NCBI GenBank assembly: GCA_025934595.1
Contig: JAICXU010000056.1
Location: 1-9,942, forward strand
Reading direction: 5' to 3'
Source: Polyangiaceae bacterium
GTDB lineage: Bacteria; Myxococcota_A; Polyangia; Polyangiales; Polyangiaceae
DNA: 9,942 bases
Part shown: positions 1 through 5,816 of the stretch, piece after piece
How the letters are laid out: each line of letters opens with the position of its first letter
Position numbering within the stretch: position 1 is the first letter of the stretch
Made by a program: the position numbers and the translations under genes
The notes under the pieces: generated by a model
Told to the model about the DNA's origin: nothing
Seen by the model: only the letters and a program-made list of their open reading frames with translations
The model's database searches: none

Positions 1-482
1 ACGGTCAGAGCGTCCTCGACGTGCCGCTCGGCGTCGACACGTTCCGCGGCCTCGGCACGATGCTCGGCACGTGCTGCGCGACGGTGATGGCCGAGGGCAC
101 GTGCCCCGTGCTCGCGATGCAAAACTTGATGCGCTTTTATCGTCACGAGTCGTGCGGCCAATGCACGCCGTGCCGCGAAGGCAGCGCGTGGCTCTTTCGC
201 ACCGTCGACAAAGTGCTCGATGGCAAAGCCTCGATGCAGGAGCTCGACGACCTACATGACATCGCGAACAACATCATGGGCAACACGATCTGCGCGTTCG
301 GCGAAGGCACGGCGATGCCCGCGCTCGGATTCTTGAAAAAGTTCCGTCCGCACTTCGAGGACTACGTGAACGGTCGCCGGAAACGCGAGGACGCGACGTT
401 GCTCGTGGAGCAGCGCGCGGACCAGGACGCGGAGCAGGGCGCAGACCAAAGCGCGGAGAGGAATGCGGAGGAGACGCAATGA
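1..482 (+). CDS. nuoF: NADH-quinone oxidoreductase subunit F, C-terminal part (5' end outside window)
   Basis: NuoF is the NADH- and FMN-binding subunit of complex I at the tip of the cytoplasmic arm; it passes electrons from NADH via FMN to cluster N3. Only about the last 159 residues are present, the reading frame being open from base 3. The N3 [4Fe-4S] ligands are visible: the motif ESCGQCTPCREG, with Cys codons at 153, 162 and 171, and the distal Cys in NTICAFGEG at 291. The core ends near FEDYVNGRRK (about 370), after which comes a charged tail of about 35 residues that ends in three 8-residue repeats. The loop before the N3 motif reads GTCCATVMAEGTC, where many NuoF proteins have a glycine-rich GSGGVIVMD-like stretch, so three extra cysteines occur here. 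The stop overlaps the nuoJ start by four bases (ATGA). Identification is firm from the cluster motif and the following nuo genes. Confidence 0.96.
   Translation, partial: GQSVLDVPLGVDTFRGLGTMLGTCCATVMAEGTCPVLAMQNLMRFYRHESCGQCTPCREGSAWLFRTVDKVLDGKASMQELDDLHDIANNIMGNTICAFGEGTAMPALGFLKKFRPHFEDYVNGRRKREDATLLVEQRADQDAEQGADQSAERNAEETQ
408..479 (+). repeat. Three-copy 24-base in-frame tandem repeat at the 3' end of nuoF
   Basis: Three imperfect 24-base units (408-431, 432-455, 456-479) encode EQRADQDA, EQGADQSA and ERNAEETQ, filling the end of NuoF exactly up to the stop codon. The pattern is E-[QR]-x-A-[DE]-[QE]-x-A in the first two copies and degenerates in the third. The units are rich in Glu, Asp, Gln and Ala, and likely form a solvent-exposed helix or disordered tail. 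No known NuoF function resides here, so this looks like a lineage-specific expansion. Confidence 0.75.
467..473 (+). promoter_or_regulatory. Shine-Dalgarno sequence for nuoJ
   Basis: GGAGGAG lies five bases before the nuoJ ATG at 479. It is the best ribosome binding site in the operon and is placed inside the last codons of nuoF, in the third copy of the tandem repeat. It supports the ATG at 479 and suggests that NuoJ translation can initiate efficiently as well as by coupling through the ATGA overlap. Confidence 0.8.
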
Positions 483-1030
483 CGCCGTGGCTGGGCCTGG
501 TTTATTTCTATTTGCTCGCGGCGCTCACCGTGATCGGCGCGCTCGTCGCGGTCTTCAACACGAACCCGATCCGCTGCGCGATGGGGCTCTTGCTCCTCAT
601 CTTGTCGATGGCGGGTCTCTTCTTGGCGCTGCACGCCGAGTTTCTCGCGGCCATCCAGCTCATCGTCTACGCCGGCGCCATCGTCGTCCTCTTCTTGTTC
701 GTCATCATGCTCCTCGGTCCGAGCGCGACGCCGCCTCGTGACCACAGAGGCCGCGTGATTCGCGCCACGGGCAGCGCGCTCTTCGCGATCCTCTCCGCCG
801 GCGGAATGGTCCTCGCGTGGCGCGCGTCGCACTTCCCCATGATGCACAACGTCGATCACGACTTCGGCGGTGTCGGTGCGATCGGACGCGCGCTCTTCAC
901 CGACGAGGTTGCTCCGTTCGAGCTCTCGAGCGCTCTCCTCATGGTCGCCGTCGTCGGCGCCGTCGCGGTCGCGCGCGGAAAACAGGGCGTTCACAAACTC
1001 TCCGCATCCTCCAAAAGCGAGCCCACATGA
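479..1030 (+). CDS. nuoJ: NADH-quinone oxidoreductase subunit J
   Basis: NuoJ (183 residues, usual for the family) is a membrane-arm subunit of complex I that links the quinone site region to the proton channels. Five hydrophobic segments are visible at roughly residues 6-26, 33-52, 55-79, 96-113 and 148-166. The family signature is VYAGAIVVLFLFVIMLL (about 63-79), the third helix, which in solved complex I structures contains a mobile pi-bulge. The stretch before the last helix, APFELSSALLMVAVVGAVAVA, is also typical. A polar loop (about 80-95) and a longer loop with MMHNVDHDFGG (near residue 125) separate the later helices. The ATG at 479 is supported by a strong GGAGGAG site and overlaps the nuoF stop; the stop overlaps the nuoK start by ATGA, so the three genes are translationally linked. 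Confidence 0.96.
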   Translation: MTPWLGLVYFYLLAALTVIGALVAVFNTNPIRCAMGLLLLILSMAGLFLALHAEFLAAIQLIVYAGAIVVLFLFVIMLLGPSATPPRDHRGRVIRATGSALFAILSAGGMVLAWRASHFPMMHNVDHDFGGVGAIGRALFTDEVAPFELSSALLMVAVVGAVAVARGKQGVHKLSASSKSEPT

Positions 1031-1332
1031 TCCCCGTCACGCATTTCGTGATGCTCTCCGCGGTCCTCTTCTCCATCGGAGGCATCGGGTTTCTCTGGAA
1101 CCGCAACGTCCTCATCACGCTGATGAGCATCGAGGTGATGCTGAACGCGGTGAACCTCGCGTTCATCGCCTTCAATCGCATCCATCCCGAGGCCCTCACC
1201 GGTCAGCTCTTTGCCTTTTTCCTCATCGCGGCCGAAGCCGCCGAGGTCGCCGTGGGTCTCGCCATCGTGCTGTCTCTCTTCCGCTTGAAGCGCACGGTGC
1301 GCTCCGACGAAGCCGATCTCTTGAGAAACTGA
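1027..1332 (+). CDS. nuoK: NADH-quinone oxidoreductase subunit K
   Basis: NuoK (101 residues, full length for the family, related to MnhC/MrpC) is a three-helix membrane-arm subunit taking part in proton transfer. Helices are seen at about residues 5-24, 28-50 and 58-83. The essential glutamate of helix 2 is Glu36, in LMSIEVMLNAVNLAF. That of helix 3 is Glu73, in AAEVAVGLAI, matching E. coli Glu72. An additional acidic residue, Glu70, sits one helical turn earlier where Ala or another small residue is common. The start overlaps the nuoJ stop by four bases; no clear Shine-Dalgarno is visible, so translation probably depends on coupling. The stop is seven bases from the nuoL ATG. Confidence 0.97.
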   Translation: MIPVTHFVMLSAVLFSIGGIGFLWNRNVLITLMSIEVMLNAVNLAFIAFNRIHPEALTGQLFAFFLIAAEAAEVAVGLAIVLSLFRLKRTVRSDEADLLRN

Positions 1333-1339
1333 ACTCATC

Positions 1340-3853
1340 ATGAGCTCCATTTTCCCCGCGGAAGATTACTCGCCGATCGCGCTCATTCTTTTGCTCCCGC
1401 TGCTCGGAGCCTTCGTGAACGGCATCTGGGGCCATCGCCTCGGCAAGCCCGCCGTGAAGCTGATGGCGCTCGCCGCCGTCGGCGGCAGCTTTCTCGTGTG
1501 CGTCGCCACCGTCGTGCAGCTCGCATTCACCGGCGGCGAGCACGAGCACCACCGCCTCGCTTGGACGGCGTGGGAGTGGATGCACACCACCGGCGGCCTC
1601 CAGCGCTCCAGCGTCCCCATCGACATGCGCTTCAGCGTCGACACGCTCTCCGGGACGATGATGCTCATCGTCACGGGCGTCGGCTTTTTGATTCACGTCT
1701 ATTCGACGGCGTACATGGCGCACGACAAGAGCTTCGCGCGCTTCTTCTGTTATTTGAACCTCTTCATCTTCGCGATGCTCGTCCTCATCTTGGGCGACAA
1801 CCTGCCGGTCTTGTTCGTCGGATGGGAGGGCGTCGGTCTCTGCTCGTACCTCCTCATCGGCTTCTGGTACGAGCATTTGCCGAACGCCGCCGCCGGCAAA
1901 AAAGCGTTCATCGCGAACCGCATCGGCGACTTCGGCCTCATCGTCGCGATGTTCCTCCTCGTGCATTACACGGGCGCGCTCGATTGGGTCGGCATGCAGA
2001 GCGGCGCGCATTCGCTGATGGACACACCGGCCGACGCGTTCCAAATCCACATTTGGCCGCCGGGTGGCGGAACGTATCCGGACATCGCCGGCCTTCCTCT
2101 TCACGTCCTCAATCCGGCGAAGCCGTTCACGATCACGGCCGCCACCGCCGTCGGTCTCATGCTGCTTCTCGGCTGCACGGGAAAGAGCGCGCAGATCCCG
2201 CTCTACGTGTGGCTGCCCGACGCGATGGCAGGTCCAACGCCGGTCTCCGCGCTCATCCACGCGGCCACCATGGTCACCGCGGGCGTGTACCTCGTCTGCC
2301 GCATGTCGTTCGTGTTCGCGCTTTCGCCGTTCGTCATGGCGTGCATCGCCGTCATCGGCGCGCTCACGGCATTGCTCGCGGCTTCGATCGCGCTCGTCCA
2401 GAACGACATCAAGAAAATTCTCGCCTATTCCACCGTGAGCCAGCTCGGCTTCATGTTCATCGGCGTCGGCGTCGGCGCGTTCACGGCAGGATTTTTCCAC
2501 GTCATCACGCACGCGTTCTTCAAGGCGTGCCTCTTCTTGTGCGCCGGCAGCGTGATCCACGCGATGCACGCGCGCATCCACGACGGCGACGCCGCGCAAG
2601 ACATTCGGAACATGGGCGGGCTCGGAAAGTACATGAGGATTACGCGCTGGACGTTCCTCGTCTCGACGCTCGCGATCATCGGTTGCCCTGGTCTCTCCGG
2701 CTTCTTCTCGAAGGACGAGATCCTCTTCCGCGCCTACGTGAATCACCCCGTGAATCCGTTCGCGCAGCGTCTCGCGGCGTTCCATCAAGACGTGTGGGTC
2801 TGGCCGACGTGGCTCGGTCCCGCGATTTACTTCGCAGGTCTCATCGCCGCGGCGATGACCGCGTTCTACATGGTCCGGTGCTACATCCTCACGTTCGAAG
2901 GCGAGTTCCGCGGCTGGACGATTGGCCGACCCTCGATGTTCAAGTCGAATCCGGACATCGACCCGCACGACCCCGACGCGCACCACGAAGATCTGAAAGA
3001 GCCGGGCCGTCCGCCTCACGAGTCGCCGCACGCGATGACGTATCCGCTCATCATCCTCGCGACATTTGCTGCGTTTGCCGGCTTGTTGAATCCCGCGCCG
3101 CTCACGAAACACCTACCGATCGAGCATTGGCTCGAGCCCGTGTTCGAGAGCACGAAAGATTCGATCATCACGCGCCCCGACGCCGACCACCTCACGTGGT
3201 CGCTCGCGCTCGGCGGCATCGCCGCGTTCGCGATCGGTACGTGGCTCGCGTACTGGATGTACATGCAGTCGCAGGGCGAGCCCGCGCGTCGCCTCGCGGC
3301 GAGCCAGCCGGCGCTCCATCGTTTGCTCCTCGACAAGTGGCGCGTCGACGAGCTCTACGATTGGGCCGTCATCAGCCTCGTCGATGCGCTCGCCGACACG
3401 TTCGCGTGGTTCGACGAATGGGTCGTCGACGGCCTCTTGGCGAAGGTCACGTCGGTCGTCGTCGCCGCGCTCGGCAACATCCTCCGCGTGTTTCAAACCG
3501 GCGTCGTGCACGGCTACGCCGCGCTCATGGTCGTCGGCATGGCGTGCCTCGGCTGGTTCTTCGTCGCTCCGCATCCCGCGACGTCGATGACGGAATCGAA
3601 CGGCGACTACACGCTCACGGCCGGGCCCGGCATCGGATACCAATATCGCTGGGATGCGGACGGTAACGGCACGTTCGACTCCGACAAATTCGGCGATCAA
3701 ACCAGCGTCAAGCTCCATCTCGACGCCGGCGCATCGAAGACCGTGCAGCTCGAGGTGAAAAACGCGTTCGGCCTTACGCGCTCCACGAAGATCGTGGTCA
3801 AGCGGCCCGAGCCGTCCGCCTCCGCGCAGCTCGTCGAAGTGGGGCAAAACTAA
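1340..3853 (+). CDS. nuoL: NADH-quinone oxidoreductase subunit L with C-terminal PKD-like domain
   Basis: NuoL is the most distal antiporter-like proton-pumping subunit of complex I, and carries the long lateral helix HL. Functional residues known from E. coli have counterparts: Glu163 in GWEGVGLCSYLL (E144), Asp197 in RIGDFGLIVAM (D178), Lys282 in GCTGKSAQIPLYVWLPDAMAGP (K229) and Lys458 in FFSKDEILF (K399). The C-terminal core has the usual KWRVDELYDWAV segment leading to HL (about 660-720) and a last helix near 722-743. At 837 residues the protein is far longer than E. coli NuoL (613). The excess comes from a loop insertion of about 34 residues between Asp197 and Lys282 (near 215-255), a polar insert with HDPDAHHEDL near 535-560, and a C-terminal domain (about 751-822) with YQYRWDADGNGTFDSD, typical of PKD-like folds. 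The stop overlaps the nuoM ATG by one base (TAATG). Confidence 0.95.
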   Translation: MSSIFPAEDYSPIALILLLPLLGAFVNGIWGHRLGKPAVKLMALAAVGGSFLVCVATVVQLAFTGGEHEHHRLAWTAWEWMHTTGGLQRSSVPIDMRFSVDTLSGTMMLIVTGVGFLIHVYSTAYMAHDKSFARFFCYLNLFIFAMLVLILGDNLPVLFVGWEGVGLCSYLLIGFWYEHLPNAAAGKKAFIANRIGDFGLIVAMFLLVHYTGALDWVGMQSGAHSLMDTPADAFQIHIWPPGGGTYPDIAGLPLHVLNPAKPFTITAATAVGLMLLLGCTGKSAQIPLYVWLPDAMAGPTPVSALIHAATMVTAGVYLVCRMSFVFALSPFVMACIAVIGALTALLAASIALVQNDIKKILAYSTVSQLGFMFIGVGVGAFTAGFFHVITHAFFKACLFLCAGSVIHAMHARIHDGDAAQDIRNMGGLGKYMRITRWTFLVSTLAIIGCPGLSGFFSKDEILFRAYVNHPVNPFAQRLAAFHQDVWVWPTWLGPAIYFAGLIAAAMTAFYMVRCYILTFEGEFRGWTIGRPSMFKSNPDIDPHDPDAHHEDLKEPGRPPHESPHAMTYPLIILATFAAFAGLLNPAPLTKHLPIEHWLEPVFESTKDSIITRPDADHLTWSLALGGIAAFAIGTWLAYWMYMQSQGEPARRLAASQPALHRLLLDKWRVDELYDWAVISLVDALADTFAWFDEWVVDGLLAKVTSVVVAALGNILRVFQTGVVHGYAALMVVGMACLGWFFVAPHPATSMTESNGDYTLTAGPGIGYQYRWDADGNGTFDSDKFGDQTSVKLHLDAGASKTVQLEVKNAFGLTRSTKIVVKRPEPSASAQLVEVGQN
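3590..3805 (+). other. PKD-like beta-sandwich domain encoded in the 3' end of nuoL
   Basis: Residues about 751-822 of NuoL follow the final transmembrane helix. They contain YRWDADGNGTFDSD, then VKLHLDAGASKTVQLEVKNA and an FGLTRSTKIVVK strand. This is the order expected for a PKD-like domain: a W-D-x-D/G-D-G-T-x-D turn, a strand ending in a conserved V-x-V-x-N/D, then a final alternating hydrophobic strand. A Pro/Ser-rich tail of about 15 residues follows. NuoL has an extracytoplasmic N-terminus and 16 helices in known structures, so this domain should face the periplasm, the compartment where PKD domains normally occur. The match is by eye from motif and strand pattern; a related Ig-like fold is possible. 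Confidence 0.72.
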
Positions 3854-4188
3854 TGGCCACGCAAACATCGCAGAGTATCGAGCAATCGCAGCGGCCGCCG
3901 TGGGTCGCTCCCCTCGCCGTCCTCATCGTCGCCGGCGCCGTCCTCGTCGGTCTGCTCTTCGCGTTCCATCAAGTCGACGCCGCCGTCGGCTTGGTGCAGA
4001 GCCTGGTCATCGCGATCGGCGAAGCGAGCCCGATCATCGTGCCCGCCGCCGTCGCGTGGGCGGTACCGAAACATCATGGCGTTCGCGTCCGTGCCGTCCT
4101 CGCGATCTTCGCGGGCTTGGCGATGCTGTTCCTCACGCAGACGCTCCCCGGAACCATCGGCGCCGACGGACAGACGCACGAATCGGGA
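3853..4188 (+). other. Extra N-terminal membrane region of NuoM
   Basis: Codons 1-112 of nuoM lie before the first canonical NuoM helix. They encode a short polar leader rich in Gln and Ser, then hydrophobic stretches at 17-38, 45-71 (with Glu57 and Pro60/Pro64 inside) and 80-99, and a polar loop with DGQTHESGH. No known domain is recognised. If there are three added helices, the protein's N-terminus would be on the side of the membrane opposite to that of ordinary NuoM; two or four would leave it unchanged. The region is in frame with the core and has no internal stop, so it is either a real extension or a misplaced start. Confidence 0.6.
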
Positions 4189-5796
4189 CACCTGCTCTCG
4201 TGGCTCCTCGGCCTTCCGCTCGCCGGCGCCATCGGCGTCCTCTTTTTGCCGCGACAGGCGCCGCGCACCGTCCAGCTCTTCACGATGCTCGTCATGTTCG
4301 CGTCGCTCGGCGTGGCGTTGCCGCTGCTCGGCGTGCACATGGGCGCGACCTACCACTTCAATCAAGACGTCCTGTGGATGCCGCGCTTCGGCATTCACTA
4401 TCACGTCGCGATCGACGGCATCTCGCTCTGGCTCGTGATGCTCACGGTCTTCATCGTTCCGATCGCGGCCTACGTGTCGTTCGGCTCGATCAAGACCAGG
4501 ATGAAGGACTGGTGCTTCGCGCTCCTCCTCCTCGAAGGCGCGATGATCGGCGCATTCGTCGCGCTCGATTTATTTGTATTCTACATCTTTTGGGAGCTGA
4601 TGCTCGTTCCCATGTACGTGATGATCGGCGTATGGGGCGGTACCGATCGCATTCGAAGCGCGATCAAGTTCTTCCTCTACACGATGACCGGGTCGATGCT
4701 GATGCTCGGCGCCATCCTGTATCTCGCGTACACGTACGCGAAGGCGTCCGGCGGCCAGCTCTCCTTCGATTACTTCGATCTGCAGCGTCTCGTTCTGCCG
4801 CAGCACGTGCAGACGTGGCTCTTCGCCGCGTTCGCGCTCTCGTTCCTCATCAAGGTTCCGATGTGGCCGCTGCACACGTGGCTGCCCGACGCGCACACCG
4901 AAGCACCGACGGGCGGCTCGATCATCCTCGCTGCCGTCATGCTGAAGCTCGGCACGTATGGCTACCTCCGTTTCTGCCTCGGCCTCTTCCCCGAGGCTTC
5001 GGCGTGGGCCGCAGCGATGCTCGCAGGCGTGGCCGTGCTCGGCGGCATCATCTACGGCGCGCTCTGCGCGTGGAAGCAAGACGACGTCAAGCGCCTCATC
5101 GCGTACTCGTCGGTCGCGCATCTCGGTTACGTGATGCTCGGAATCTTCGCGTGCACGCAAGGCTCCATCGAAGGCGCCGTTCTCCAGATGGTGAACCACG
5201 GCATCTCGACGGGCGCGCTCTTCCTCTTGTTCGGCGTCATCTACGATCGCCGACACACGCGCCAACAAGAAGAGTTCGGCGGGCTCGCGAAGGTGATGCC
5301 GGTGTACGCGGCGCTGTTCGTCATCGTCACGCTCGCATCGGTGGGCCTGCCCACGACGAACGGCTTCATCGGCGAGTTCATGATCATCACGAGCACGTTC
5401 GCGAGCACCAAGATCGGCAAATTCAACGGCATCGACGCCACCGGCGCTGCCATCGGCGTCATTCTCGGCGCGGTGTACATGCTCGGCGTCGTGCAGGCGA
5501 TGTTCTTCGGCCCGATCAAGAAGAAGGAAAACGAAAAGCTCGAGGACATCAATTCGCGCGAGCTCATCGCCGTCGCGCCGCTCGTCATCATGATTTTCGT
5601 CATCGGTCTCTTTCCGAACGTGTTCCTCACGCAAATCAAAGACGCCGCGCAGCGCATCGACGACGACATGACCTCGCATCTCGAGGCGCACCACGCACCC
5701 GACTACTACGAAGGAGCCATCAAGCTCGCTCCGCGTAGCTCGCTCGCGCCCCGCGCGCTTCCTTCAGCTCCCCCACCCGCGGACGCCCGCCTCTAG
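3853..5796 (+). CDS. nuoM: NADH-quinone oxidoreductase subunit M with extended N-terminus
   Basis: NuoM is the central antiporter-like proton-pumping subunit of the complex I membrane arm. Residues matching the functional ones of E. coli are present: Glu248 in FYIFWELMLVPMY (E144), Lys334 in FLIKVPMWPLHTWLPDAH (K234), Lys365 in VMLKLGTYGYLRF (K265) and Glu508 in NGFIGEFMII (E407). The numbering offset of 100-104 is constant across the protein, so the extra length lies at the N-terminus. Residues 1-112 precede the canonical first helix (LLSWLLGLPLAGAIGVLF) and contain about three more hydrophobic stretches (17-38, 45-71, 80-99). The last 40 residues form a polar, Pro/Ala-rich tail ending in PSAPPPADARL. 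The total is 647 residues against 509 in E. coli. The ATG at 3853 is chosen because it forms a TAATG junction with nuoL and has GGGG eight bases upstream; the next in-frame ATG (4123) would cut through a hydrophobic segment. Confidence 0.95.
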   Translation: MATQTSQSIEQSQRPPWVAPLAVLIVAGAVLVGLLFAFHQVDAAVGLVQSLVIAIGEASPIIVPAAVAWAVPKHHGVRVRAVLAIFAGLAMLFLTQTLPGTIGADGQTHESGHLLSWLLGLPLAGAIGVLFLPRQAPRTVQLFTMLVMFASLGVALPLLGVHMGATYHFNQDVLWMPRFGIHYHVAIDGISLWLVMLTVFIVPIAAYVSFGSIKTRMKDWCFALLLLEGAMIGAFVALDLFVFYIFWELMLVPMYVMIGVWGGTDRIRSAIKFFLYTMTGSMLMLGAILYLAYTYAKASGGQLSFDYFDLQRLVLPQHVQTWLFAAFALSFLIKVPMWPLHTWLPDAHTEAPTGGSIILAAVMLKLGTYGYLRFCLGLFPEASAWAAAMLAGVAVLGGIIYGALCAWKQDDVKRLIAYSSVAHLGYVMLGIFACTQGSIEGAVLQMVNHGISTGALFLLFGVIYDRRHTRQQEEFGGLAKVMPVYAALFVIVTLASVGLPTTNGFIGEFMIITSTFASTKIGKFNGIDATGAAIGVILGAVYMLGVVQAMFFGPIKKKENEKLEDINSRELIAVAPLVIMIFVIGLFPNVFLTQIKDAAQRIDDDMTSHLEAHHAPDYYEGAIKLAPRSSLAPRALPSAPPPADARL

Positions 5797-5816
5797 GCGA
5801 CGGAAAAACCAAGACC

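Noticed and set aside
1334..1344. Palindrome CTCAT-C-ATGAG at the nuoL start codon
   Set aside because: Arms of five bases with one base between them cannot form an RNA hairpin, and such a short match is expected by chance.
1223..3112. 629-residue open frame on the - strand opposite nuoL
   Set aside because: It is an Arg/Asp/Glu-rich translation caused by GC-biased third codon positions of nuoL, with no domain or membrane features. The + strand frame has unmistakable NuoL motifs.
1498..3666. 722-residue open frame on the + strand within nuoL
   Set aside because: Shifted frame of nuoL, extremely rich in Arg and His with no recognisable domain; a compositional artefact.
4570..5694. 374-residue open frame on the - strand opposite nuoM
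   Set aside because: Highly charged low-complexity translation antisense to a conserved gene; no supporting motif.
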